From Cupriavidus basilensis OR16 (GTDB lineage Bacteria; Pseudomonadota; Gammaproteobacteria; Burkholderiales; Burkholderiaceae): a stretch of 64,000 nucleotides of DNA. Shown one piece after another: positions 40,550-49,147 of the stretch; the stretch's first letter is position 1; every line of letters begins with the position of its first letter. The notes beneath the pieces are model-generated. The model had not been told where the DNA came from and ran no database searches. It saw only the letters and a program-made list of their open reading frames with translations. The stretch lies in assembly GCF_000243095.1 (NCBI RefSeq), contig NZ_AHJE01000016.1:62001-126000 (forward strand), in the 5' to 3' direction. The position numbers and the translations under genes were made by a program.

Positions 40550-42451
40550 CTAGCGGCGCCCGGAAAGCCGCCTGACCACCGAGATCAGCCGGTCCACCTC
40601 GTCCGTGGTGTTGTAGAAGGCCAGCGACGGCCGCACCGTGGTCTCCACGCCAAAGCGCCGCAGGATGGGCTGGGCGCAGTGATGCCCGGAGCGCACGGCG
40701 ATGCCTTCTTCGTTGAGCGCCTTGCCGACCTCCTCGGTCTCATAGCCCTTGAGCACGAACGACAGCACGCTGGCCTTGTCGCGCGCCGTGCCGACCAGCC
40801 GCACACCCGGGATGGGCTCCAGCAGGTGGGTGGCGTACTCCAGCAGGTCGTGCTCGTAGCGGGCGATGTTCTCGATGCCGACCCGCTCCACGTAGTCCAG
40901 CGCGGCGCCCAGCCCGACCGCGTCGGCGATATTGCCAGTGCCGGCCTCGAAACGGTTGGGCGGCGGCTGGAACACGGTGCGCTCGAAGGTCACGTCGGCA
41001 ATCATGTTGCCGCCGCCTTGCCAGGGCGGCATGGCCTCCAGCACCTCGCGCTTGCCGTAGACCACGCCGATGCCGGTGGGCCCGAACACCTTGTGGCCCG
41101 AGAACACGAAGAAGTCCGCGTCGATGGCCTGCACGTCCACCCGCATGTGCGAGACCGACTGCGCGCCGTCCACCAGCGCGCGGGCGCCGGCGCGGTGGGC
41201 CAGCTCGACGATCTCCTTGACCGGCACCACGGTCCCGAGCGCGTTCGAGACCTGCGTCACGGACACGATCCTGGTGCGCTCGTTGAGCAGCCGGCGGTAT
41301 TCATCCAGCAGCACCTGCCCGGAATCGTCCACCGGAATCACGCGCAGCCTGGCCCCGGTCTGCGCTGCAAGCTGCTGCCACGGCACGATGTTGGCGTGAT
41401 GCTCCAGGTGCGAGACGATGATCTCGTCGCCCTCGCCCACGTTCTGCGCGCCCCAGGTCTTGGCGATCAGGTTGATGGCCTCGGTGGTGCCGCGCACGAA
41501 GATGATCTCGTCGGGCGAGGTCGCGCCGATAAAACGCTGCGCCTTGCTGCGCGCGGCCTCGTAGGCATCCGTGGCGCGCCCGGCCAAGGCATGGGCGGCG
41601 CGGTGGATGTTGGAGTTCTCGTGCGCGTAGAAGTACGAGATGCGGTCGATCACCGCCTGCGGCTTGTGCGTGGTGGCGGCATTGTCGAACCAGACCAGCT
41701 GCTTGCCATTGACGCGCTCTTGCAGGATCGGGAAATCGCGCCGGATGGCGTTGACGTCGAACGGCACGCGTACCGAGGGCAAGGCCCACGGCAGCGTTTC
41801 CTCCTGCCGTCGCCCATCGCCATGCGTGCCCTGCCCTTGCTGCGGCAACTGCAGCGAGAGCGGCGCGCCGAACGATGCGATCTCGCGCAGGCCGGTTGAG
41901 CCGCCATGCAGGTCGCGCCCGGCGCCCTCCAGGAAGTAATACGCGGGCGCGGCCGATGACTGCGGCGACGGCGCCGCCGCATGCGGCACGCCCAGGGCCT
42001 GGCCGCCGAAGCGGCTTTCCATCGCGGGCACCACGGTGACTACCGTATCGGGCAGGTCATTCTGCGCCACCGAGGCCGGTCGCAAGGCCGGCGCGCGGTT
42101 GGGCAACGAGAGCACGTGCGTGGGCGCGGCGGGCAGCAGGTTGGCGCCGGGCACGTGGCCCTGCGGGATCGCGGCACCCGGCACGCCGGTGCCCGTGCCG
42201 CCAGGACCCGCCACAGGCGCGCCCGGCGGCGCCGGGTTGTTCACCACGGGCAGCGACTGCGCGGCGGCCGGCGACGTCCCCGGCAGGGCCGAGAAAAACG
42301 CCCCCGCCAGGCGTGCCAGCATCGCCGGATCGGGCAGGCCGGGCGGCACCGAAGGCGCGCCGGGCAGCGCGGCCGGCGGGTTGGCCGGCGGATTGGCCGG
42401 CGGATTGGACAACGCGCGCACCGGATTACTTGTAGGTGTCAGGATAGTCAT
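40550..42451 (-). CDS. Family 2A encapsulin cargo cysteine desulfurase
   Basis: A 633-residue protein. Residues 1-230 are low-complexity and rich in Pro, Ala and Gly (NPPANPPANPPAALPGAPSV), with conserved-looking islands DPAMLARLAGAFFSALPG and YYFLEGAGRDLHGG. This is the disordered cargo-loading region of encapsulated desulfurases. From about 233 it is a SufS-type PLP enzyme: VWFDNAATTHKPQAVIDRIS, GHKVFGPTGIGVVYGK with the PLP lysine, and SGHHCAQPILRRFG with the catalytic cysteine. It takes sulfur from L-cysteine. Its start lies inside the 3' end of the shell gene (26-bp overlap), so the two are translationally coupled. Confidence 0.9.
   Translation of the reverse strand: MTILTPTSNPVRALSNPPANPPANPPAALPGAPSVPPGLPDPAMLARLAGAFFSALPGTSPAAAQSLPVVNNPAPPGAPVAGPGGTGTGVPGAAIPQGHVPGANLLPAAPTHVLSLPNRAPALRPASVAQNDLPDTVVTVVPAMESRFGGQALGVPHAAAPSPQSSAAPAYYFLEGAGRDLHGGSTGLREIASFGAPLSLQLPQQGQGTHGDGRRQEETLPWALPSVRVPFDVNAIRRDFPILQERVNGKQLVWFDNAATTHKPQAVIDRISYFYAHENSNIHRAAHALAGRATDAYEAARSKAQRFIGATSPDEIIFVRGTTEAINLIAKTWGAQNVGEGDEIIVSHLEHHANIVPWQQLAAQTGARLRVIPVDDSGQVLLDEYRRLLNERTRIVSVTQVSNALGTVVPVKEIVELAHRAGARALVDGAQSVSHMRVDVQAIDADFFVFSGHKVFGPTGIGVVYGKREVLEAMPPWQGGGNMIADVTFERTVFQPPPNRFEAGTGNIADAVGLGAALDYVERVGIENIARYEHDLLEYATHLLEPIPGVRLVGTARDKASVLSFVLKGYETEEVGKALNEEGIAVRSGHHCAQPILRRFGVETTVRPSLAFYNTTDEVDRLISVVRRLSGRR
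42371..42406 (-). repeat. Three 12-bp repeats in the cargo-domain coding region
   Basis: GGCCGGCGG(G/A)TT occurs three times in tandem and encodes the NPPA repeats near the desulfurase N-terminus. Copy-number change would alter linker length without shifting the frame. Confidence 0.8.
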
Positions 42452-43358
42452 GGTACTTGCCGATCTCCACGTCATCGAGAACCGCCAGCGCATCCGGCGC
42501 ATGCACGGCCAGCGAGCAGTACAGCGAGATCAGGTACGAAGCGATTGCCTGGTCGTTGATGCCCATGAAACGCACCGACAGGCCCGGGCCCTGCTCGCCC
42601 GCCACGCCCGGCTGGAACAGGCCGACCACGCCCTGGCGCTTGTCCCCCACGCGTAGCAGCAGGATCTTGCTCTTGCCATCGGCCACCGGCACCTTGTCCG
42701 ACGGGATCAGCGGAATGCCGCGCCAGGTGATGAACTGCGAGCCGAACAGGCTGACGGTGGGCGGCGGCACGCCACGGCGCGTGCATTCGCGGCCGAAGGC
42801 GGCGATTGCCAGCGGGTGGGTCAGGAAGAACGCGGGTTCCTTCCACACCTTGCTCAGCAGCTCGTCCATATCGTCCGGCGTGGGCGCGCCGGTCAGCGGG
42901 AATACGCGCTGCGCTTCGGCCACGTTGGCCAGCAGCCCGTAGTCCGGGTTATTGATCAGCTCGCCTTCCTGGTGCTCCTTGATGGTCTCGATGGTGAGAC
43001 GCAGCTGTTCCTTGATCTGGTCGTGGGGGCTGCTGTACAGGTCCGACACGCGGGTATGGACGTCCAGCACGGTGCTCACCGCGTTCAGGAAATACTCGCG
43101 CGGCTGCTCCTCATAGTTCACGAAGGTGCGGGGCAGCTTGCCCTCGTCGTCGCGCTGCGTGCAGGCCACCTTGACGGACTCGGGGTCCTGCACCTTGTTG
43201 AGGCGGTAGATGCCGGCTTCCACCGGCACCCACTGCAGGAAGTGGGTCAGCCAGCGCGGCGTGATGGTCGCGAGCTGGGGGATGGTCTTGGTGGCATTGG
43301 CTAGTTGCCGTGCTGCGTTATCGCCGAGCGCCGTCTGGCCGCTCCCGTTTACCGACAT
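42426..43358 (-). CDS. Family 2A encapsulin shell protein (SrpI-like)
   Basis: A 310-residue protein of the SrpI/family 2A encapsulin type with the HK97 phage capsid fold. Typical segments are TPRWLTHFLQWVPVEAGIYR, PREYFLNAVSTVLDVHTRVS, PDDMDELLSKVWKEPAFFLT, FITWRGIPLIPSDKVP and SVRFMGINDQAIASYLISLY. Sixty copies are expected to form a shell about 25 nm across that encloses the cysteine desulfurase. In the known cyanobacterial case the shell is induced by sulfur starvation, and in other bacteria it can store elemental sulfur. The start has ACGGAGTAGC upstream. No extra cyclic-nucleotide domain is present, which separates it from family 2B. Confidence 0.93.
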   Translation of the reverse strand: MSVNGSGQTALGDNAARQLANATKTIPQLATITPRWLTHFLQWVPVEAGIYRLNKVQDPESVKVACTQRDDEGKLPRTFVNYEEQPREYFLNAVSTVLDVHTRVSDLYSSPHDQIKEQLRLTIETIKEHQEGELINNPDYGLLANVAEAQRVFPLTGAPTPDDMDELLSKVWKEPAFFLTHPLAIAAFGRECTRRGVPPPTVSLFGSQFITWRGIPLIPSDKVPVADGKSKILLLRVGDKRQGVVGLFQPGVAGEQGPGLSVRFMGINDQAIASYLISLYCSLAVHAPDALAVLDDVEIGKYHDYPDTYK

Positions 43359-43512
43359 GTGCTACTCCGTAGGCTATATGAGAAAAACAAGAATCGTTAT
43401 TACCGTAGCGATTATCGGGAGACGGCCCGGCCCGTTCAACATGCTATAGACGGCAATGCGCGAGGTTTTTGCGCGCGAGGCGCGAGCGCCCGGCGTGGTC
43501 CGGCGAGGATGG

Positions 43513-43773
43513 CTAAGACCGCGTGCCGAGCGCCTCGGCATCGCGCGGCGATGCGTGCGCCATGCCCTGCCTGAACAGCCATGAGATCGGCACGCCCAGC
43601 GCGGCGGCCAGCTTCTCCACCGTGACGATCGAGGCAATCGCGCTGCCGCGTTCGATCTCGCCGATATACGAGCGGTTCATGCCCGCATGCTCGGCAAGCT
43701 CCTCCTGCGACCATGCATGCGCCTCGCGCAACTGGCGCACCGTGGCGCCCAGGCTCCGTACCAGGTCGGTCAT
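43513..43773 (-). CDS. XRE-family helix-turn-helix regulator
   Basis: An 86-residue regulator consisting almost only of an HTH domain: VRQLREAHAWSQEELAEHAG, MNRSYIGEIERGSAIASIVT and VEKLAAALGVPISWLF. Its ATG overlaps the stop of the serine acetyltransferase gene (ATGA). It lies 154 bp upstream of the shell gene on the same strand and is a candidate regulator of this sulfur operon. No effector domain is present, so it must sense through a partner or act by dosage. Confidence 0.87.
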   Translation of the reverse strand: MTDLVRSLGATVRQLREAHAWSQEELAEHAGMNRSYIGEIERGSAIASIVTVEKLAAALGVPISWLFRQGMAHASPRDAEALGTRS

Positions 43774-44708
43774 GGCAGGATCGCCTCGACGCTGCGGGGC
43801 GGCGCGCCGGCGGTCTCGTTGCGCGAGACGGCCTGCGTGACATGGGCGGCTGCGGCCACGTCCTGCGTCACCCACACATTGCCGCCGATCACCGCGCCGC
43901 GGCCCAGCGTGACGCGGCCCAGAATGGTGGCGCCGGCGTAGATCACCACGTCGTCCTCGACAATCGGATGGCGCGGCAAGCCCTTCTCCAGCATGCCCGT
44001 GGCGTCGCGCGGGAAGCGCTTGGCGCCCAGCGTCACCGCCTGGTACAGCCGCACGCGCTCGCCGATGATGGTGGTCTCGCCAATCACCACGCCTGTGCCG
44101 TGATCGATAAAGAAACCACCGCCGATCCGCGCGCCAGGATGGATGTCGATGCCGGTCTCCGCGTGTGCCAGCTCGGCCACGATGCGCGCCAGCAACGGCA
44201 GGCCAAGGCCATAGAGCGCGTGGGCGATGCGGTGGTGGATCATCGCCAGGATGCCGGGATAGCACAGCAGCACTTCATCCACGCTGCCCGCCGCGGGGTC
44301 GCCATGGAAGGCAGCGAGCACGTCGCTGTCGAGCAGGCTGCGCACGCGCGGCAGCTCGGCCGCGAACGCGCGCACCGCCGCCAGCGCTCGCGCGCTTAGC
44401 GCGGCTTCGTCGCGTTCGGCGTGGCGTGCGGCGTAGTGGAACTCCAGCCTTGCCTGGGCCAGCAGCCCGTGCAACGCGGCGTCCAGTGAATGCGCGATAT
44501 ACAGGTTCTCGCTTTCCTGCCGCAAATCGGGCGGCCCCAGCCGCATGGGAAACAGCACGCCCTTGAGCGTGGCGACCACCTGCGCCAGCGCATCGCGCGA
44601 AGGCAGGTCGCGCCCGCCGGGCTCCAGCAAGCGCTGCTGGCCTTCACGCCATTGCCGGCGCACCTGCTGCAGGGCGAGCACGATCTCGCCGATCTCGAAG
44701 TCAGCCAT
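43770..44708 (-). CDS. Serine O-acetyltransferase (EpsC/SrpH-like)
   Basis: A 312-residue CysE-family enzyme. The N-terminal helical domain (to about 180) precedes a left-handed beta-helix of hexapeptide repeats: IDIHPGARIGGGFFIDHGTG, VVIGETTIIGERVRLYQAVT and GATILGRVTLGRGAVIGGNV. The histidine and aspartate in FIDHGTGV and HAETGIDIH are the expected catalytic residues. It makes O-acetylserine, the precursor of cysteine. Its position beside the encapsulin shell and desulfurase matches the SrpH-SrpI pairing of cyanobacteria. It would supply cysteine for the encapsulated enzyme. Confidence 0.9.
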   Translation of the reverse strand: MADFEIGEIVLALQQVRRQWREGQQRLLEPGGRDLPSRDALAQVVATLKGVLFPMRLGPPDLRQESENLYIAHSLDAALHGLLAQARLEFHYAARHAERDEAALSARALAAVRAFAAELPRVRSLLDSDVLAAFHGDPAAGSVDEVLLCYPGILAMIHHRIAHALYGLGLPLLARIVAELAHAETGIDIHPGARIGGGFFIDHGTGVVIGETTIIGERVRLYQAVTLGAKRFPRDATGMLEKGLPRHPIVEDDVVIYAGATILGRVTLGRGAVIGGNVWVTQDVAAAAHVTQAVSRNETAGAPPRSVEAILP

Positions 44709-44853
44709 TGCGCTACTCCCCGTTCCGCGTTGTTTTTTTGTGTTGCGAGATGACTTGCGAGATGACCTTTGCCACCCGCTGGTTCGCTCCACGCTCACCA
44801 TGAGGGGAGAGGGAGTAACCGCCGTCGTCATCCCGAATGGCTTTGGTGCATCC

Positions 44854-45321
44854 TCAGTCCTGGATCCACGGCAAATCATGAAAGCGCCAGCCGCCGCTCT
44901 TGCCGCGCCGTTGCCGCTCGTCGAGCTCGCCCTCGAAGCCTTCGAGCACATTGAACACATGCGGCAACCCCGCCTGGGTGGCGGCTTGCGCAGCCAGCGC
45001 CGAGCGGTTGCCGCTGCGGCACAGCAGCAGCACCACGGCGGCCTTGCCGGTCTTGGCTTCCAGCTCGCGCGCAAAACGCGGGTTGCGGGTGAAGCTGGTG
45101 CCGGTGGCCCAGGGCACGTGCAGCGTGTCGGGCACGTAGCCGACAAACTTGCGCTCTTCCGCCGTGCGCACGTCGACCAGCACGGCATCGCCGGCGCTGA
45201 ACAGCGCCCAGGCCTGTTGCGGCGTCACGCGGCCGGCATAGGGCAGGCCTGAGGAACGTGCCACGCCGCGCGCGGCTTCCAGCACGGGATGCTTGATCTT
45301 GTCTTCCAATGCGACTGTCAT
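44854..45321 (-). CDS. Rhodanese-like sulfurtransferase
   Basis: A 155-residue single-domain rhodanese. The active-site loop CRSGNRS follows AVVLLL, with the cysteine expected to carry a persulfide. GDAVLVDVRTAEERKFVGYV is the CH2A-like N-terminal motif. The start has AAGGAGAGCGGTTC before the ATG. It is the first gene of the encapsulin operon, 145 bp upstream of the acetyltransferase. It could pass sulfur to or from the encapsulated desulfurase, which is inference from gene order. Confidence 0.88.
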   Translation of the reverse strand: MTVALEDKIKHPVLEAARGVARSSGLPYAGRVTPQQAWALFSAGDAVLVDVRTAEERKFVGYVPDTLHVPWATGTSFTRNPRFARELEAKTGKAAVVLLLCRSGNRSALAAQAATQAGLPHVFNVLEGFEGELDERQRRGKSGGWRFHDLPWIQD

Positions 45322-45605
45322 GAACCGCTCTCCTTGCAGCAAGTTGTCCGCGCGCGGGCTTGCGCCGTGCCTGCCCGATGCACGCTTTGTCGTTGACGGC
45401 AACCGCCTATAGCCATCACGCCACCACTATGAAATGACGCTGCAAGATTGAGAACGAATAAAAACGCATTTCCTAAGACGCTTGCCCCGGTGTGGCAAGC
45501 TGTAGCCGTGTGCGCTTGCCAGCCAGCTTGACAAACCACCGGTGCAGCGCCCAGATTCAGGGGGCGCCTACGCATAAACACCTCTCACCTTCAGCAAGGA
45601 AAGTC
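45322..45605. promoter_or_regulatory. Divergent promoter region of the encapsulin operon
   Basis: A 284-bp gap between the rhodanese and methyltransferase genes. The stretch around 45444-45480 (GAGAACGAATAAAAACGCAT) is clearly AT-rich against the surroundings and is the likely promoter zone. No clear operator repeat was found. Confidence 0.4.
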
Positions 45606-46454
45606 ATGGCTCCCTCCCCTGCCCGGCGCCGTTTCGTGCGGCTCACCCTGCTGCTGGCAGCCGCCGGCACACTGGCCGGCGCTGCCGCTGCCGCGCCTGT
45701 CACGGGCGACGACGCGCTCGCCGCCGCCATTGCCGGTCCGCAGCGCAGCGCCGCCAACAGGGCCCGGGATGCATACCGTCATCCGTTGCAGACGCTGCGG
45801 TTCTTCGGCCTGCAGCCGGACCAGACCGTGATCGAGATCGCGCCGGGCGGCGGCTGGTACACGGAGATCCTGGCGCCGGTGCTGCGCGACCACGGCAAGC
45901 TGTACGCCGCCCACTACGATGTGAGTGCCCCGGATGCGAGCGACGAAGGCAAGCGCTCAAGGGCGAACTTCGAGAAAAAGCTGGCCCAGGATCCGGCCAA
46001 CTATGCCAAGGTCACGGTCGGCGCGCTGCCGGTGCGCGCCTTTACCGATATCGCCCCGCCGGGCGGCGCTGACCTGGTGCTGACCTTTCGCAACATCCAC
46101 AACTGGATCAAGGACGGCCACCTGGACGACAGCCTGCGCGCCTTCTACGCCGTGCTCAAACCCGGCGGCACGCTGGGCGTGGAGGAGCATCGGGCCACGC
46201 CCGGCACCTCGCTGGAACAGATGATCGCCACGGGCTACGTCACGGAAGACTACGTCATCGACCACGCCCGCGCGGCCGGCTTTGCGTTTGCCGGGCGCAG
46301 CGAGATCAATGCCAACCCGCGCGACAACCACGACCACCCCGATGGCGTGTGGTCTTTGCCGCCGACGTTGCGCGGCGGCGAGCGCGACCGCGCGAGCTTC
46401 ATGGCCATCGGCGAATCGGACCGCATGACGCTGAAGTTCATCAAGCCGCGCTGA
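45606..46454 (+). CDS. Exported SAM-dependent methyltransferase-like protein
   Basis: A 282-residue protein with a signal peptide (RRFVRLTLLLAAAGTLAGAA, ending near AAAAP). The mature part has HPLQTLRFFGLQPDQTVIEI, the SAM loop IAPGGGWYTEILAPVL and GADLVLTFRNIHNWIKDGHL. These exported methyltransferase-like proteins are common in Proteobacteria but their substrate is unknown; SAM in the periplasm is itself a puzzle. The start is set by AGGAAAGTC before the ATG. The frame is open to 45492, but the signal peptide fits the shorter form. Confidence 0.83.
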   Translation: MAPSPARRRFVRLTLLLAAAGTLAGAAAAAPVTGDDALAAAIAGPQRSAANRARDAYRHPLQTLRFFGLQPDQTVIEIAPGGGWYTEILAPVLRDHGKLYAAHYDVSAPDASDEGKRSRANFEKKLAQDPANYAKVTVGALPVRAFTDIAPPGGADLVLTFRNIHNWIKDGHLDDSLRAFYAVLKPGGTLGVEEHRATPGTSLEQMIATGYVTEDYVIDHARAAGFAFAGRSEINANPRDNHDHPDGVWSLPPTLRGGERDRASFMAIGESDRMTLKFIKPR

Positions 46455-46464
46455 GGCACGCTTG

Positions 46465-46599
46465 TCAGGCGATCAACGCGAGGCGGTCACCCACCTTGAT
46501 CGCCGAGCCGGCGCGGCAGCGCATGGCCGACAATATCCCCGCTACCGGCGCCGGCAAACGGGACAGCGGAGCACCGCCATTGGAATGGCTTAATTTGAA
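46465..46599 (-). pseudogene. Possible 3' remnant of a biotinyl/lipoyl-domain gene
   Basis: In the gap between two plus-strand genes the minus strand reads SNGGAPLSRLPAPVAGILSA and then MRCRAGSAIKVGDRLALIA and a stop. This resembles the PAPxxGxVxxxxxxxGDxVxxGDxLxxI pattern of a biotinyl/lipoyl carrier domain end. No start or upstream part exists. It could be chance, so confidence is low. Confidence 0.3.
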
Positions 46600-46659
46600 T
46601 AATCTATATTGCCCGGGGCTGCCTGCACGCAGGCCTTTGACTTTCGAAAGAGGAGCTTG

Positions 46660-48000
46660 ATGATGAGCAACGGCGTTCCCCGCCGCGTGGCGATCGCGCT
46701 TGCCCTTTGCGGTTTCGGGCTGATGCCCATGGCATGGGCCGCCGATACAGCGCTGCCACCGGCACCCGACGCCGCCGCCAGCGATCCCGCCGGCCTCGGC
46801 TGGATGACGGGCGCGCCACCGCCGCCCGAGCGCATCGTGCGCTTCGACGACGGCAGCTATTGGCGTTTCCCCGCCCTGCGCTGGAGCGTGTCGCACTTGC
46901 GCGAGCTGATGCCCACCGTCAACGTCTCGCGCGGGCTTGGCGCGCCGGTGCCGCTGCCGCGCGCGCAGCGCACCGATATCGATGCGCTGCGGTTCATGCC
47001 GATCGGCGCCACCCAGCCGATGACCTGGGTGCAATCGCTGGCGGCCAACTACACCGATGGCATCGTGGTGCTGCATCGCGGGCGCATCGTCTATGAGCGC
47101 TACCTCGGCGCGCTGAAGGACGACGGCCAGCATGCGGCCATGTCGGTCACCAAGTCGGTCATCGGCACGCTCGGCGCGATGCTGGTCGCCGAAGGCCGCC
47201 TGGATGCGGGCAAGCGCGTGGCGGACTACGTGCCCGAGCTGGCGCAATCGGCGTTCGGCAATGCCACCGTGCGCCAGGTGCTCGACATGACCACGGGGCT
47301 CAAATACAGCGAGGATTACGCGGACCCCGACGCCGAGGTCTGGATGCACGCCCAGGCGGGCAACCCGCTGCCCAAGCCCAAGGACTACACCGGCCCGCGC
47401 AATTACTACGAATCGCTGCAGGCCATCCAGCCGCAAGGCGAGCATGGCGCGGCCTTTGGCTACAAGACGGTCAACACCGACGCGCTGGGCTGGGTCATCG
47501 CGCGCGTGACCGGGCGCTCGGTGGCGGCGCTGCTGTCCGAGCGCATCTGGCGCCGGCTGGGCGCGGAGCAGGACGCGTACTTCACGGTGGATTCCATCGG
47601 CACGCCCTTTGCCGGCGGCGGGCTGAACACCGGCCTGCGCGACCTGGCGCGCTTTGGCGAGATGCTGCGCAACGCCGGCATGCTCAACGGGCAGCAGATC
47701 ATGCCCAAGGCGGTGGTCGACGACATCCGCCGTGGCGGCGACAAGGCCGCGTTTGCCAAGGCCGGCTATCCGCTGCTAAACGGCGGCAGCTATCGCGACA
47801 TGTGGTGGGTCACCCATAACGAGCACGGCGCCTATATGGCGCGCGGCGTGCATGGCCAGCGCATCTATATCGACCCGAAGGCCGAGATGGTGATCGTGCG
47901 CTACGCATCGAACCCGGTCGCCAGCAATGCCGCCAACGACCCAACGACGATTCCGGCGTTTCACGCGCTGGCGAAATACTTGCTGGCCAAGCCGCGCTGA
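46660..48000 (+). CDS. Exported beta-lactamase-fold serine hydrolase (6-aminohexanoate-dimer hydrolase-like)
   Basis: A 446-residue protein with a signal peptide (ALALCGFGLMPMAWAA). The class C beta-lactamase fold shows the SxxK motif in HAAMSVTKSVIG, the YxN-like region GYKTVNTDALGW, and ARGVHGQRIYIDPKAEMVIV as the third box. The layout is that of 6-aminohexanoate-dimer hydrolase and EstB-type esterases. It probably hydrolyses an amide or ester outside the cytoplasm. GAGGAGCTTG precedes two ATGs, and the first is used here. It is convergent with the LysR gene (14 bp). Confidence 0.86.
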   Translation: MMSNGVPRRVAIALALCGFGLMPMAWAADTALPPAPDAAASDPAGLGWMTGAPPPPERIVRFDDGSYWRFPALRWSVSHLRELMPTVNVSRGLGAPVPLPRAQRTDIDALRFMPIGATQPMTWVQSLAANYTDGIVVLHRGRIVYERYLGALKDDGQHAAMSVTKSVIGTLGAMLVAEGRLDAGKRVADYVPELAQSAFGNATVRQVLDMTTGLKYSEDYADPDAEVWMHAQAGNPLPKPKDYTGPRNYYESLQAIQPQGEHGAAFGYKTVNTDALGWVIARVTGRSVAALLSERIWRRLGAEQDAYFTVDSIGTPFAGGGLNTGLRDLARFGEMLRNAGMLNGQQIMPKAVVDDIRRGGDKAAFAKAGYPLLNGGSYRDMWWVTHNEHGAYMARGVHGQRIYIDPKAEMVIVRYASNPVASNAANDPTTIPAFHALAKYLLAKPR

Positions 48001-48014
48001 TCGCGCCCGGCTGC

Positions 48015-49001
48015 CTATTTCGCGCGCCGCGGCGCGCGCGCCGGCTTTTTCGCACCGGCAGGCGGCGCGGCAAACTGCGCCGCCGCCGCGCGCAGGCATT
48101 CGGCCAGCTGGATGCTGCTGGGCGTGGGCCGCCCCTCGCGCAGCGTGATCATGCCCACCGGCGGCAGCTCCAGCGCAACGTCCATGGGCAGGACATGGAA
48201 GCGGCCTTCCCGCTCGAACTGCTGCGCGACCGACCTGGCCAGGAAGCCCACGGCATCCAGCTGGGAGACGAAGGTGGTGATCGCCAGGTAGGACGACGAC
48301 TCGAGCAGGCCGGTCGGCGGCTGCAGCCCGTGGCGGTAAAATTCCTGCTCGATCTTGACCCGTAGCGAGGCCCACGGCGGCGGCACCACGCAAGGCATGC
48401 CGGCCAGGTCCGCCCAGCCCGGTGCGCGCTTGCTTGCCAGCGCGTGGCCGCTGCGCACCACCGCCACCATCGGCTCGTTATAGAGCGGCTCGGTAATGAG
48501 GTCCGGCGCGGCGTAACCGGGCTCCAGCCGCCCGACAATCAGATCCAGTTCGCTGATGCGCAGCTTGGGCAGCAGGTGGGGCAGGTCGCCCTCTTCCACC
48601 AGCACGGTGGCCTGGGCCGAGCGCTGCTTGAGCAGGCTCAAGGCCTGCGCCAGCAGCGCCGGCAGGGCCGCGCCCATCGCCCCCACCCGGGTGCGCCCGG
48701 CGGCGCCGCTGGCCTCCGCGGCGATCTCGTCGCGCGTGCGCTCGTATTGCGCCAGCACCGAGCGGGCAAAGCGCACCAGCGACGCGCCCGCCGGCGTGGG
48801 CTCGGTGCCGCGCGTGGAGCGCGTGAAGAGGGTCAGGCCGAGGGTCTTCTCCACCTCGGTGAGCATCTTGGAGACGGCCGGCTGGCTGACGCAGAGGAAC
48901 TCGGCGGTGTGGCCGAGATGGCGGAACTCGTCCAGCGCCACCACCAGTTGCAGGTGGCGTAGCTTGATATTGGAGCGCAGGGCGCGGTCGATCTGGGGCA
49001 T
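48015..49001 (-). CDS. LysR-family transcriptional regulator
   Basis: A 328-residue regulator with the N-terminal winged helix (LQLVVALDEFRHLGHTAEFL, VSQPAVSKMLTEVEKTLGLT) and an effector domain of the GbpR type. The name comes from galactose/sugar-binding regulators, which suits the adjacent sugar-acid operon. The tail is basic (AKKPARAPRRAK). It is divergent from the Bug receptor gene with 146 bp between them, where AT-rich sequence (ACTTAACTTTAAGGTTATGA) probably holds its binding site. It likely activates the operon at 49148-57035. Confidence 0.88.
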   Translation of the reverse strand: MPQIDRALRSNIKLRHLQLVVALDEFRHLGHTAEFLCVSQPAVSKMLTEVEKTLGLTLFTRSTRGTEPTPAGASLVRFARSVLAQYERTRDEIAAEASGAAGRTRVGAMGAALPALLAQALSLLKQRSAQATVLVEEGDLPHLLPKLRISELDLIVGRLEPGYAAPDLITEPLYNEPMVAVVRSGHALASKRAPGWADLAGMPCVVPPPWASLRVKIEQEFYRHGLQPPTGLLESSSYLAITTFVSQLDAVGFLARSVAQQFEREGRFHVLPMDVALELPPVGMITLREGRPTPSSIQLAECLRAAAAQFAAPPAGAKKPARAPRRAK

Positions 49002-49147
49002 GGCGTGATTTTACTTAACTTTAAGGTTATGAAGCCATTCCGATGATTGATTGGATTGTTATGAAGGGCTTTGCCACAATCCAGCCTGACCGGTGGACAT
49101 TGCCACCCGCCCATGACTCCAATAACGACACCCTGCGAGGACGACAC

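Noticed and set aside
40679..41899. 406-codon plus-strand frame opposite the cysteine desulfurase
   Set aside because: The minus strand has all SufS motifs; the plus product looks like a reverse shadow rich in Gly, His and Val.
42371..42406. CRISPR-like or regulatory repeat
   Set aside because: The three 12-bp units are in frame and encode Pro-rich linker repeats; there are no spacers.
42426..43358. Phage capsid or prophage remnant
   Set aside because: The HK97-fold protein is a SrpI-like encapsulin shell with a cysteine desulfurase partner. No other phage genes are present.
46465..47445. 326-codon minus-strand frame as a full gene
   Set aside because: Most of it is antisense to the beta-lactamase-fold hydrolase; only the last 45 codons in the gap look protein-like.
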